Shown here piece by piece: positions 8,742 to 16,574 of a stretch of DNA of 44,471 nucleotides. The notes below the pieces were generated by a model. That model saw nothing but the letters and a program-made list of their open reading frames with translations, did not search any database and was not told the DNA's origin. The position numbers were made by a program, and so were the translations under genes. Source of the DNA: a virus; the IMG/VR virus record IMGVR_UViG_3300033996_000679, positions 1 to 44,471 of that record. One strand, given 5' to 3'. The stretch's first letter is position 1; each line of letters opens with the position of its first letter.

Positions 8742-9101
8742 ATGATGATTAACTTTACACCAGGTGTGACAGCGTCTATATGGATGAGTCTACGAGAATC
8801 GACTCCTTATGGTTCAACAGCGAGCTTTAAATTTACATTCACTAATGATATATCAGGTCAAACTAAAGTCTTTTACCCTACTGACTTACAACCTGATAAC
8901 AAGTGGTCTAAATTTAATATCATTGTTGCTACACCAGAGAATCTATCTACCTCTAAATTAGATATGGCACCAGGAATGTGGTCTTACATAGTTGAAGCAG
9001 GTTTAACCATACTTGAAACGGGTAAAGTACTGGTGAATGAAACAAAAACTTGGACTACTTTAGACAGACCCGCTAAAAACACACCAGTCCTCAGAAGATA
9101 A
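8742..9101 (+). CDS. Small structural protein of unknown role (119 aa)
   Basis: I do not recognise the family. The chain is beta-rich (ASFKFTFTND, TKVFYPTDL, KFNIIVAT) with an immunoglobulin- or fibronectin-like strand pattern, and has no signal or membrane segment. It lies after the terminator and one nucleotide before the portal gene, so it is probably a virion component made with the portal. Two Met codons are adjacent at 8742 and 8745; either may be used. Confidence 0.55.
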   Translation: MMINFTPGVTASIWMSLRESTPYGSTASFKFTFTNDISGQTKVFYPTDLQPDNKWSKFNIIVATPENLSTSKLDMAPGMWSYIVEAGLTILETGKVLVNETKTWTTLDRPAKNTPVLRR

Positions 9102-9102
9102 T

Positions 9103-10302
9103 ATGGCACTATTTGACTTTATTAGAAAACCACAACAGGTTGAAAAACCAAACATCACACAGGATTTAGTAGATTCTATTATGTTAAGAAACATAGAACT
9201 ACCAATGCCTAAAGAACAAAAAGGATTTGATTGGGTACTATTCGGACCTAACAATCAATTTCCAATTGACCTTCTTGAATATAGAAATTCATCAGCGATA
9301 CACGATAGTATAATCGAATCTAAGACATCTTTAATAGCCGGTAATGGTTTTCTATTCGGAGACACAAGAGAAGCGTCTAATCAGTTTATAATCGATAATT
9401 GGAAGCTCGTACCTTTCTGGAGAAAACTTGATAGAACATTCTGGCAAGTAGCAAGAGACCAAGAGACTTTTGGTTATTCTTGTTTCGAGATTATCTACTC
9501 AATGGATAGAACTCGTGTTGCTGATATCAATTGGATTGATGCTTCAAGAATTGCTGTTGGTAAGAAAGATGAGTGGGGTCAGATTAAAAAGTACTACTAC
9601 TCAGAGAATTGGTCTAACACAAGAACTAATCCACCACGAGAAATAGACTCTTGGGATCCTAATGGTGAGTCTTTAAGACAACTTATGTTTATTAAGTATG
9701 AAGATAACAATATAGATTACTATGCACTACCTAACTATTATTCTGCTTTAAGATGGATTAAGGCTGATGCTTTAATGGCTGAGTATAACTTAGCAGCAAT
9801 CAATAATGGTTTCTCACCATCAATTGTGTTTAAGTTTTATAAGAAACCTACACCAGATGAACGTAGAATGAATGCTGAGGCTATTAGACAACAACACGGT
9901 GGTTCTAAAAACGCTGGTAAAGCAATTATCTTTTACTCAGATGGTAAAGAGTTAGCACCAGATGTTACAACTATTGATGCAACAAATATCGACCAAAGAC
10001 TTTTACAAGTTGCTGAACAAATCACTCAACAAATCATCACGGCTCACAGAGCACACCCACAATTATTAGGAATTCAAACACCAGGTAAATTAGGCTATTC
10101 ATCGGAGTTAGTTCAATCTTGGGAAATCTTTGATAAAATGGTTATTCGACCAGAAAGAAAATTAATCTTTGATGCTTTTAAGGAAGTTCTTATTTATAAT
10201 GGTGTTAGTAAAATTGAAATTGAAGACCTTAAACCTATTAACACTGATGCTGCTGAGGCACCTCAGGTTAGTTTCTCAATAAATAAAAAAAATGACATAT
10301 AA
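9103..10302 (+). CDS. Portal protein (399 aa)
   Basis: The portal is the ring at the capsid vertex through which terminase pumps DNA. The protein has typical portal character. The N-terminus (about residues 35-75) carries a FGPNNQFP...LLEYRNSSAIHDSIIESKTSLIAG segment, like the first wing helices. Residues about 120-150 read FWQVARDQETFGYSCFEI, matching the conserved D-x-E/L-x-x-G-x-x-Y/F-wing region, followed by a WIDASRIAVG strand. The long C-terminal helices (QRLLQVAEQITQQIITAHR) fit the stem/crown. It is compact compared with many portals. It overlaps the next start (TAATG). Unusually, it is downstream of the capsid gene and about 20 kb from TerL in the unit. Confidence 0.85.
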   Translation: MALFDFIRKPQQVEKPNITQDLVDSIMLRNIELPMPKEQKGFDWVLFGPNNQFPIDLLEYRNSSAIHDSIIESKTSLIAGNGFLFGDTREASNQFIIDNWKLVPFWRKLDRTFWQVARDQETFGYSCFEIIYSMDRTRVADINWIDASRIAVGKKDEWGQIKKYYYSENWSNTRTNPPREIDSWDPNGESLRQLMFIKYEDNNIDYYALPNYYSALRWIKADALMAEYNLAAINNGFSPSIVFKFYKKPTPDERRMNAEAIRQQHGGSKNAGKAIIFYSDGKELAPDVTTIDATNIDQRLLQVAEQITQQIITAHRAHPQLLGIQTPGKLGYSSELVQSWEIFDKMVIRPERKLIFDAFKEVLIYNGVSKIEIEDLKPINTDAAEAPQVSFSINKKNDI

Positions 10303-10868
10303 TGGCAGCAACTTTTTCAGCACTATTTATAGACGACCAATATCTTAAAGATTATACTCCACTCGGCAAATCAGTCGATATTAACGAGATATATCCTTTT
10401 GTAGAAGAAGCACAGAACGTGTATATTCAAGATGTTTTAGGTACGCCTTTATACATAGATTTAGAATATAAACTTTACACAGGAGTTACTTACTCGAATA
10501 TTGAAAGACAATTAGTTGATATCTGTTCTAAAGGATTGGCTTACTGGACTGTTTATATGGCACTTCCACATTTAGCAATTAAGATTAGAAACTTAGGTGT
10601 TGCAAGACCTACATCAACTGATGCTCAGGTATCAACAATCGATGAGATGAAGTATGTAAGAGAAGAAATGAAAAACTTAGGTGAGTTTTGGAACACAAGA
10701 GTAGTTAACTTTTTATGTGAGAACTCAACATTATTTCCACTTTATCAAGCGGCTTCTGATGATATGTATCCTAACACAAGACAATATGACTCTGATATTT
10801 ACTTAGAAGAAACTTTCAGAGACTTAACTTTAGAAGAGATTAGGTACTTGAAAAAATATTTAAGTTAA
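10302..10868 (+). CDS. Head-completion/adaptor-type protein (188 aa)
   Basis: The protein follows the portal with a TAATG overlap. It starts with LFIDDQYLKDYTPLG and continues as a helical chain with a WTVYMALPHLAIKIRN core. This style is seen in head-tail adaptor proteins of Bacteroidota phages, where the gene follows the portal. Residues about 170-188 (LTLEEIRYLKKYLS) form a helix. It would bind below the portal to receive the tail. It is mostly helical with no Cys motif beyond one Cys pair. The second copy is cut off by the window end. Confidence 0.55.
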   Translation: MAATFSALFIDDQYLKDYTPLGKSVDINEIYPFVEEAQNVYIQDVLGTPLYIDLEYKLYTGVTYSNIERQLVDICSKGLAYWTVYMALPHLAIKIRNLGVARPTSTDAQVSTIDEMKYVREEMKNLGEFWNTRVVNFLCENSTLFPLYQAASDDMYPNTRQYDSDIYLEETFRDLTLEEIRYLKKYLS

Positions 10869-11119
10869 TGGAAATGATTGAATTATTGACAATAATTGGT
10901 GGTGTTATGCTTGCTATAATCGGTTTCTTTTTGCGACAAACAATGGCTGACCTAAAAAGTGTAAAACTTATGTCATACGAAAACAAATCTAAAATAGAAG
11001 TTTTAGAAAAAGAACACATACTTAGACATCAAAACTTAACTGAAAAGTTTGATGAACTTAAACTTACTATGTCTGAGTTGATAAAAGAGATTAAAGAACT
11101 CAACAAACGAATTAAGTAA
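10868..11119 (+). CDS. Small membrane protein with coiled coil (83 aa)
   Basis: Residues about 3-22 (MIELLTIIGGVMLAIIGFFL) form one transmembrane segment. The remaining 60 residues are charged and predicted as a coiled coil with Leu/Ile heptads. The layout resembles small phage holin-like or XhlA-like proteins, but with the membrane segment at the N-terminus. It overlaps both neighbours by one base, so it is translated with the virion genes. Possible roles are lysis, membrane contact during entry, or a virion part; I cannot decide from sequence. Confidence 0.55.
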   Translation: MEMIELLTIIGGVMLAIIGFFLRQTMADLKSVKLMSYENKSKIEVLEKEHILRHQNLTEKFDELKLTMSELIKEIKELNKRIK

Positions 11120-11709
11120 TGGCGATAATTAAAAACTTATTAACAAGAAACAATCAGTATAATGGTGTTAGATTGGTGATTCAAGGTCAACAACAAAGCG
11201 ACACACACTTTTACTACACAGAAGCGGCTGGTGATAGATACTACTTTAATCAAGTTTCATCAACAGCTTCTGCTGATATGGAATCAGCAACTTTTAGAAG
11301 TTTCTTAAGTTTTACTATGTCTGGTCTTCAGACTTATACTTATAGTCTTATACCTATGGAATCAGGTGAATCAGTTATGATTGAAACACGAGTTGTTGGT
11401 ATAAATAAAAATGGTTCTAAAGGTTATATGATGAGAACTTTTGGTGGTTTTAGACACTCAGGTTCTACTTTACAAGCAGTTGGTGGTACTTTTATTTATG
11501 ATACAAGAACTGATTTTACATCAGCATCTGCTTCATTTACAGCATCAGCAACAGCATCTATCGTGTTAAGAGTTAGTGGTCAAACATCAGAAGAGATAGA
11601 CTGGGATGTTCATATTAACTATACAAAAGGATTTCATTCATTAAGTTATGTAGGTTCAACTGCTTCACCACCAACTAAACCAATATATCCTAAATATCCA
11701 GATGCTTAA
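11119..11709 (+). CDS. Virion surface/fibre-type beta protein (196 aa)
   Basis: After an N-terminal segment that may be an attachment peptide, residues about 30-170 form a beta-sandwich-like domain with alternating SGxxTYTY, VMIETRVVG and IVLRVSGQTSEEIDWDVHI strands. The pattern -V-G-x-T/S-x-x-x-I-x-W-x-V- recurs in the 142-aa protein at 11956, so the two probably share a fold. It has a Pro/Tyr-rich C-terminus. The proposed role is fibre or decoration; no enzyme motif is seen. Confidence 0.5.
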   Translation: MAIIKNLLTRNNQYNGVRLVIQGQQQSDTHFYYTEAAGDRYYFNQVSSTASADMESATFRSFLSFTMSGLQTYTYSLIPMESGESVMIETRVVGINKNGSKGYMMRTFGGFRHSGSTLQAVGGTFIYDTRTDFTSASASFTASATASIVLRVSGQTSEEIDWDVHINYTKGFHSLSYVGSTASPPTKPIYPKYPDA

Positions 11710-11726
11710 AAACAACATAAAAATCT

Positions 11727-11735
11727 AAAACATAT
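11727..11735 (+). promoter_or_regulatory. AAAACATAT motif 5 nt before a start codon
   Basis: AAAACATAT is followed by AAGTT and the ATG at 11741, near-equal spacing to the sites at 1397 and 5889. Confidence 0.35.
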
Positions 11736-11740
11736 AAGTT

Positions 11741-11938
11741 ATGAAAATAGTAGCTCAAAAAACGATACAGAAATCTCAAATAGATTGGGAAGCAATTAGA
11801 AAGAGAATCATATTGTCTGGAGCTCAGATAGGATATTTTCCTCAAACAACACCTACACCTGACAATTGGCTTTTAACTGACGGAGTTTGGAATGACTCTG
11901 GTGAATGGCAGGATGATGATGTTTGGCAAGATAGTTAA
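11741..11938 (+). CDS. Small unknown protein with acidic Trp-rich tail (65 aa)
   Basis: I do not recognise it. The N-terminal half is basic and helical (IQKSQIDWEAIRKRIILSG). The C-terminal half is acidic with repeated W-x-D/Q-D/S-x motifs (GVWNDSGEWQDDDVWQDS). The A-rich leader with AAAACATAT supports expression. It lies among virion surface genes and may be a linker or minor structural protein. Confidence 0.5.
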   Translation: MKIVAQKTIQKSQIDWEAIRKRIILSGAQIGYFPQTTPTPDNWLLTDGVWNDSGEWQDDDVWQDS

Positions 11939-11955
11939 AAATATAACAATATAAA

Positions 11956-12384
11956 ATGAGTTTAACACAAATAAATAATGGAGATTCAGGTTTAAATGCA
12001 AGAAATGCTATCAATGCTGCTATATCAGCGGTTGATGCTCTTGAGTTACAAGGACCACAAGTCTCTTATGTTCAGACAACAAACGGTGCTACTACATCAA
12101 TAGCAACACTTACAATGGGTACTTTCTCTACATTTACAATTGAAGCCACTGTAGCTGCTGTAGATGATACAAATAACTTAGTTTATGGTTCGCAACTATT
12201 TGCAGTATTCAATAGTGCTGATGGCACACCGGCTCAAGTTTCAACAACAGATGTTTATGAGAAGTCAGACTTTTCAACAGCAACTTCACACATTATTTTA
12301 GATACAAATCCTAAGATTGTGGTTGTAGGTGAAACATCTAAAACTATTAGATGGACTGTTAAGTATGAAATTACAAAAATATAA
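11956..12384 (+). CDS. Fibre-type structural protein (142 aa)
   Basis: The first 30 residues (LTQINNGDSGLNARNAINAA) match the NNGD-S-G-x-x-R-x-x-I-N opening of many phage fibre or tail attachment segments. The remainder is a beta domain ending in VVVGETSKTIRWTVKYEI, which resembles the end of the 196-aa protein at 11119. The gene sits between small surface genes with short A-rich gaps. The likely role is a virion-attached adhesin or decoration subunit. Confidence 0.55.
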   Translation: MSLTQINNGDSGLNARNAINAAISAVDALELQGPQVSYVQTTNGATTSIATLTMGTFSTFTIEATVAAVDDTNNLVYGSQLFAVFNSADGTPAQVSTTDVYEKSDFSTATSHIILDTNPKIVVVGETSKTIRWTVKYEITKI

Positions 12385-12393
12385 TTAAATAAA

Positions 12394-13113
12394 ATGATAG
12401 TTAGAAACGATAATATAGTAGAAGCAACGATTAATGACTTACCAGACTACCAGTTATTATATGATGACGTTTTTGGTCTTACAAAAGTAAATCTTAAAGC
12501 TTGGTTTAAAAGTGATGCTGGTGTGGCTTTAATTGGAACAAGTTCTGATGTTAGTAGTTGGACCTCACAGTTTGGAACACCAACGATAGTGGCAAATGCA
12601 GGAGTTGGTGAAACAGATTGGGAGGTAGGAACTAACTTAAATGGTTATCCTTCTTTAAGACAACCAGCGGCGGCTTTTAAGACTTTAAGTTTTAGTTCAA
12701 CACCAGCTATATCTTATGGTTATACAATTTTTGCTGTTCTTGTAACACCAGCAGAACCACTTGCTGAGTATATCTTAAAATCAGGTGAGAGTGGAATGTG
12801 TGGTTTTAATTTAAGACCAGACTTAGGTGGAACAGGAGCTTTCTTATTTGATGGTGATTCATTAATCGCTGGTAGTGGTGTAAACACAACTTCGCCACAA
12901 TATATTATGTGGCAATCAGGACCACAAGGAACTAACTTAAGACAAAATGGTAGTCAAGTTTTAACTAATGGAACTGCTAAAAATGTTTCACCTGATGGAA
13001 TCATGTCAAGAGAAAGCGCGCAAGTATGGGAAATCTTAATCTATGGTGATGTTAAGTCAAACACAGATATTGTAAATATAGAAAATTATCTTAAAACTAA
13101 ATACGGATTCTAA
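12394..13113 (+). CDS. Lectin-like (LamG/concanavalin A-type) virion protein (239 aa)
   Basis: Residues about 30-70 (LKAWFKSDAGV..., then WTSQFG) and NGYPSLRQPA near 90 match the opening of LamG/concanavalin-like domains in phage and bacterial surface proteins. The C-terminus (VWEILIYGDVKSNTDIVNIENYLKTKYGF) is the typical closing E-x-x-x-Y...YL-x-x-KYG segment of such domains. It would bind cell-surface glycans of the host. It is the last gene of the rightward virion block, directly before a bidirectional terminator. No catalytic residues are evident. Confidence 0.65.
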   Translation: MIVRNDNIVEATINDLPDYQLLYDDVFGLTKVNLKAWFKSDAGVALIGTSSDVSSWTSQFGTPTIVANAGVGETDWEVGTNLNGYPSLRQPAAAFKTLSFSSTPAISYGYTIFAVLVTPAEPLAEYILKSGESGMCGFNLRPDLGGTGAFLFDGDSLIAGSGVNTTSPQYIMWQSGPQGTNLRQNGSQVLTNGTAKNVSPDGIMSRESAQVWEILIYGDVKSNTDIVNIENYLKTKYGF

Positions 13114-13115
13114 AA

Positions 13116-13145
13116 AAAAAACCCACTGATTAAAGTGGGTTTTTT
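13116..13145. terminator. Bidirectional intrinsic terminator between converging genes
   Basis: AAAAAACCCACT and AGTGGGTTTTTT form a perfect 12-bp inverted repeat with a six-base loop. It ends the + strand lectin-like gene (stop at 13113) and the reverse-strand gene whose stop lies at 13147. Confidence 0.95.
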
Positions 13146-13146
13146 G

Positions 13147-14310
13147 TTATACAGTAATTATTTCTAACTTCCATTCGTGTCTACAAAACGGTGTTGTATC
13201 AACACCTCTAACACCACCTGGTAGTGTGTAGAAACCACCTCTGTAAAGAAATACATCTGGCGGTAGACCCATATCAACTAAATGTTCTGTAGGTAAAGAT
13301 TGAATCTCTAATAAAGAGTAACCTCTATTCCTATCAGACATAAGTTTAGTACAGAATGGTCTTGAACCACTCTTAGTAGCAGGAGCCACATCAGGTCTTT
13401 CACGATAGAAATAAACTGCTCTAACGGTTATAAACTTCATTTCGACATTGTTAATCTCTTTTAATTCGAGTTCTTTTGCTTCTTCCATAGAATTTACCGT
13501 GAACTCTTTTATCGTTCGTCTGGTCGAATAATCTTGACCCATAACACTTAGATGTTCTAAGATAGGATCTTGACCAGTCATTAACATATCAAAGTTATAT
13601 TTCTTATGAAGTTCTTTAACCTCACCATATAACATAACATCTTCTGTTAAGCCAACAGACTTTAATTTATTCCAAACCTTTTTATCTTTTTTCTTTAACT
13701 TTCTTTTAGAACGAACAAGTATCTTAAAGCCTAACTTTTTATAAGTAGCAACATCATCTTCATTAAAGTCTTCATCAAAAAGAACCTTCTTAACTCTACT
13801 AAGTGAAAGTTTTTCTTTGTCAATTTGTTCTAATTTTCTTTGAGCCCATTCGATACCTTCATCACCACCCCACGCTAACCACATCAAACGACCACAACCA
13901 TCACCTAACTCTTTATCTGAGTTCTGACGATGTCTTTCAAATGCTGCCATACGAGCAATTGTTTCACGAGATATATTCTCACCATTTGCTAATTGATTTG
14001 CTCTTTGCTTTCCAACAGGTGTACCACAAGAACCCCAACCATTTTCTTCAGCCCATCTTAAAGCTGCTTTAGCATTCTCTGATGCACCTTTTGGATAATC
14101 ATTATAAGATTCTAAATTAACACTGATAGGTGCTTCTGTAGACCAAGTGTTATCTGACACACTGGCTGTTTCACCTCTGAACTCATCTTCGGCTTTCTTG
14201 ATACAAATAGCAACTGCTTGTGGTTGAGACTTTCCATTATCTATTTCGATACGGATACATCTTGATATAAAATCATCTTGAGATTCGTCTTGTCTTGGCG
14301 TAATTGGCAT
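13147..14310 (-). CDS. Head-morphogenesis-like protein with Cys/His C-terminus (387 aa)
   Basis: There are three parts. Residues about 8-45 (DDFISRCIRIEIDNGKSQPQAVAICIKKAEDEF) resemble the opening segment of phage head-associated proteins. Residues about 66-165 carry YNDYPKGASENAKAALRWAE, GSCGTPVGKQRANQLANGE, ISRETIARMAAFERHRQN and LMWLAWGGDEGIEWAQ, a domain I know from phage prohead protease or portal neighbours, with no proven activity. Residues about 315-387 have a conserved FC...NRGYS...YRGGFY...PFCRHEW pattern similar to Mu F/SPP1 gp7-type minor head proteins, possibly metal-binding. It ends the reverse-strand operon and is separated from the other head genes on the opposite strand. Confidence 0.6.
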   Translation of the reverse strand: MPITPRQDESQDDFISRCIRIEIDNGKSQPQAVAICIKKAEDEFRGETASVSDNTWSTEAPISVNLESYNDYPKGASENAKAALRWAEENGWGSCGTPVGKQRANQLANGENISRETIARMAAFERHRQNSDKELGDGCGRLMWLAWGGDEGIEWAQRKLEQIDKEKLSLSRVKKVLFDEDFNEDDVATYKKLGFKILVRSKRKLKKKDKKVWNKLKSVGLTEDVMLYGEVKELHKKYNFDMLMTGQDPILEHLSVMGQDYSTRRTIKEFTVNSMEEAKELELKEINNVEMKFITVRAVYFYRERPDVAPATKSGSRPFCTKLMSDRNRGYSLLEIQSLPTEHLVDMGLPPDVFLYRGGFYTLPGGVRGVDTTPFCRHEWKLEIITV

Positions 14311-14336
14311 AATAAAACTTTAGTTTTTAGATATGT

Positions 14337-14579
14337 TTAAGAAAGTTCATAATGTTTATGATACTCTTCTTTGTTCTCGAAGTACCAAGTCTTAAGTTTG
14401 TTCCAAACTCTTACACGACATCCACTACAACCTTTAGAATATTCTCTTCTTTCCCAAAACACTACATTGTGCATATTGAATATAAGAGTGATGATATGAG
14501 CAGGTACAACATACTCTTCTCTACCATGCCAATCTTTGACTAAACACTCAATCTGTATAAAATCATCTTTACTTATCAT
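14337..14579 (-). CDS. Small unknown protein (80 aa)
   Basis: I do not recognise it. It has several Trp and His residues, a GCSGC motif near residues 50-54 and a basic C-terminal half (RVRVWNKLKTWYF). It overlaps the membrane protein gene before it by four bases (14576-14579) and ends 26 nt before the head-morphogenesis-like gene, so it belongs to the same operon. A metal-binding role is possible with only two Cys plus His residues. Confidence 0.5.
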   Translation of the reverse strand: MISKDDFIQIECLVKDWHGREEYVVPAHIITLIFNMHNVVFWERREYSKGCSGCRVRVWNKLKTWYFENKEEYHKHYELS

Positions 14580-14812
14580 AACGATCCTGAATTTAATTTT
14601 CTGCAGATAAACTCTGCTAATATACTACAAACTGCTGCTATGTATAAGTTCTGAGAACAGAGGAGTGCTATCCAAAATGTAGAGCACATACAACAGTTAA
14701 TTAATCTTGAAAAAAGGTCATCCTTTTTATATAACAATCTAAGTCTTATAGTTGGTTCTGAGTTAATCCAAAGAACACCTAAACAACTTAATCCTAATAT
14801 TTGTAGTATCAT
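14576..14812 (-). CDS. Small membrane protein with CxxC-TFW motif (78 aa)
   Basis: Two hydrophobic segments (residues about 1-16 and 43-65) flank a basic stretch. CCMCSTFWI near residue 40-48 resembles the Cys-x-x-Cys-x-x-FW motif of small DUF1360-like membrane proteins, which I recall only in general terms. It lies in the middle of the coupled operon with four-base overlaps on both sides. Possible roles are host membrane modification or holin-like activity; this is inference. Confidence 0.5.
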   Translation of the reverse strand: MILQILGLSCLGVLWINSEPTIRLRLLYKKDDLFSRLINCCMCSTFWIALLCSQNLYIAAVCSILAEFICRKLNSGSL

Positions 14813-15363
14813 AATTCTTCTTTAATTTTTTCTTTTAATTCTTTTATCATATTATATACCGCTGATAACGGTAAGTCTATTTTTTTACCAATATCTCTCA
14901 TCGACATCATCTTTGTAAAATATAAGTCGTAAAGAACTTTCTCATGACTTGGTAGTGTGAGATATATCTTTCTTATTTTAACCAGTCTATCAATCTCTAA
15001 ATCGTTCCAGTTTTGATTTAAATCTATTAACCAGTCTTTGATATCATCTCTTACAACTTCTGACTTTAATTCAATTAAGTCATCATACTCTGCATCCACA
15101 ATTTCTGTTTGTTCAGGTAGATTATTAACTCGTAAAGTTTTATTGAAATCTGAATTATACCAAGCAACTTGATTCTTCATCCAAGTTTGTAAGAACTTTA
15201 TTCGTTCTTCACCATCTGGTATTTGAGAGAACCTCGGCCAGTTTTTGTTTAAGTAAATAGCCATCTGTGAAAGTAATTCAGGCCATTCATCATGTGACCA
15301 TCTTTTTGACCACATACTTATTAAGGCATAATTAGATGTAAACCATATCTGCCAACTATTCAT
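14809..15363 (-). CDS. Sigma-factor-like transcription protein (184 aa)
   Basis: The C-terminus (about residues 137-184) reads LPSHEKVLYDLYFTKMMSMRDIGKKI followed by LPLSAVYNMIKELKEKIKE. This is the helix-turn-helix layout of sigma region 4 (length-E-x-x-hydrophobic, S-x-x-x-I-A/G, then S/T-V-x-x-x-hydrophobic). The N-terminal half (about 22-80), with DEWPELLSQMAIYL and FLQTWMKNQVAWYN, has the shape of sigma region 2 of ECF-size factors. The acidic linker between them is longer than usual. It is the size of a small sigma factor. It overlaps both neighbours. It could redirect host RNA polymerase to phage promoters. A region-4-only regulator is the alternative. Confidence 0.6.
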   Translation of the reverse strand: MNSWQIWFTSNYALISMWSKRWSHDEWPELLSQMAIYLNKNWPRFSQIPDGEERIKFLQTWMKNQVAWYNSDFNKTLRVNNLPEQTEIVDAEYDDLIELKSEVVRDDIKDWLIDLNQNWNDLEIDRLVKIRKIYLTLPSHEKVLYDLYFTKMMSMRDIGKKIDLPLSAVYNMIKELKEKIKEEL

Positions 15364-15706
15364 CCAGTTTAAGAACCTTTTTTAGGTTCGCTGCTGACTC
15401 GAACTCATCTAATTTAACGGCTGATGAAATCCACTTTTCTACTGTTTTAGTAATCCATATCCATATCATAAAGAACTCTGCTGGTTTACATATACTTCTG
15501 ATAACTTCTGATTGCTCATCAATTTCTAATTGAACTTTAAATATCTCTCTATCTGAAAGTAAATCACTATGAACTGATGATGTATAAATGATATTTAATA
15601 AAATCCATATTTCATCTGTGCATTCAGAAGTGATAAGATTAGTCAGTGACTTAGGTATAAAGATAGTCTCTGCAATCTCTTCTTGAAGTTGTTGCATTGC
15701 GTCCAT
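15356..15706 (-). CDS. Unknown protein (116 aa)
   Basis: I do not recognise it. It is helical and acidic, with a hydrophobic aromatic stretch near residues 78-92 (AEFFMIWIWITKTVEKW) that is more likely a buried helix than a membrane span because it is short and followed by charges. It overlaps the sigma-like gene by eight bases and follows the zinc-ribbon gene by two, so it is co-translated with regulators and may be a partner of one. Confidence 0.45.
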   Translation of the reverse strand: MDAMQQLQEEIAETIFIPKSLTNLITSECTDEIWILLNIIYTSSVHSDLLSDREIFKVQLEIDEQSEVIRSICKPAEFFMIWIWITKTVEKWISSAVKLDEFESAANLKKVLKLDE

Positions 15707-15708
15707 GA

Positions 15709-16236
15709 TTACTTATATATTAAATCTTTATTCTTTAGATAATAATCTTCAAGTCTCTTTACCATATACTCAACCTGTTGTTCTCTTTTAGCAGAATCAA
15801 GTGTAGGTTCATAACCCCAGATATCTAAATAATAATCGGCTATAATAAAATAATCAAGTTCTGTGATTAGTTTCCATCTTACTTTAATTAAAATTAATTT
15901 AATCTGGTCTAATCTTTTAGATGTTAGTTGATAACTTTTAGCCACTCTTTCTGAGTGAGCAGTATAGTATTTGTTTCTTTTAGTAGGAATATATTTTTCT
16001 GTTTCTAATAATCCTGATTTAACTTTTAATTTACACATTTTACAATTCGGTTTCATTAATTTACTTGGTAACTCTACACCACATATTTGGCAGTGAGTAT
16101 AACCGTTTTTTCTGATGTAAGCACCATAACACTTCTTACATCTACCAGCAGCATTATAAGCAGATGAACCTTCTTTTGTAAATTCTTTTTCACAACTTAT
16201 ACATCTTTTATAGTTACCTGGTCTTGCTTTACTCAT
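15709..16236 (-). CDS. Double zinc-ribbon protein (175 aa)
   Basis: Eight Cys residues form two CxxC...CxxC sets: Cys12/15 with Cys33/36, and Cys49/52 with Cys65/68. This strongly suggests two zinc ribbons. Basic residues lie between and after the sets. The C-terminal 100 residues are helical and basic with no motif I know. The gene starts inside the end of the winged-helix gene (four-base overlap). A nucleic-acid-binding or recombination-accessory role fits, as in HNH-like small phage proteins, but no HNH or nuclease residues are seen. Confidence 0.6.
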   Translation of the reverse strand: MSKARPGNYKRCISCEKEFTKEGSSAYNAAGRCKKCYGAYIRKNGYTHCQICGVELPSKLMKPNCKMCKLKVKSGLLETEKYIPTKRNKYYTAHSERVAKSYQLTSKRLDQIKLILIKVRWKLITELDYFIIADYYLDIWGYEPTLDSAKREQQVEYMVKRLEDYYLKNKDLIYK

Positions 16237-16574
16237 ATAGTGATATTCATTAATCCATTCGCTGCTGCCATAATAGACTCAGCTCTTTCTTTAAGAGACT
16301 GTGCTTGTGTAATCTTTTCTTGTTCAGATTGAGCAACACGATATCCTCTTTTATCACCAATAACTGGTAGTTTAGAATGAGTTCTTAAATAATTAATCAT
16401 TTGACGAATTCTTGAATCACTACATCTATAAGACAAACCTGCTGCATCACACTCTTCTTGTAATAACATTTTAAGTTCAGGTGCATAAAGAGGTGACCTC
16501 ATTTTAAGAACGTGAATAAGTAGTGGTATAACTTTTACAATCTCTTCGTGATTGAGTGGTTTAGATTGAGACAT
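16233..16574 (-). CDS. Winged-helix DNA-binding protein (113 aa)
   Basis: Residues about 38-82 (CSDSRIRQMINYLRTHSKLPVIGDKRGYRVAQS) have the recognition-helix-plus-wing form S-x-x-x-I/V-R-x-x-I-x-x-L-R...P-V-I-G-x-x-x-G-Y of phage winged-helix proteins. A helical C-terminus follows. It is the first gene of the leftward operon, downstream of the non-coding region with inverted repeats, so it may bind there. It could be a transcription regulator or replication accessory protein. The start is preceded by A/T-rich leader without Shine-Dalgarno. Confidence 0.55.
   Translation of the reverse strand: MSQSKPLNHEEIVKVIPLLIHVLKMRSPLYAPELKMLLQEECDAAGLSYRCSDSRIRQMINYLRTHSKLPVIGDKRGYRVAQSEQEKITQAQSLKERAESIMAAANGLMNITI

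Larger units (their letters stand above)
1..10793. repeat. Long direct terminal repeat, left copy
   Basis: Every gene from the 3' part of the tail-tip gene to the head-completion gene recurs at the right end with a constant offset of 33678 bases. Bases 1318-10738 appear identical between copies. Bases 1-1317 diverge, and 10739-10742 carry three substitutions. This sets a genome unit of about 33678 bp. A headful terminal redundancy of 32% of the genome would be far larger than usual, so an assembly wrap-around through two strains is more likely than real redundancy. Confidence 0.95.

Noticed and set aside
1-10793. True headful terminal redundancy or gene duplication
   Set aside because: 10.8 kb on a 33.7-kb unit is too large for packaging redundancy. 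The copies differ only near their ends in the pattern expected from a strain-branched assembly graph.
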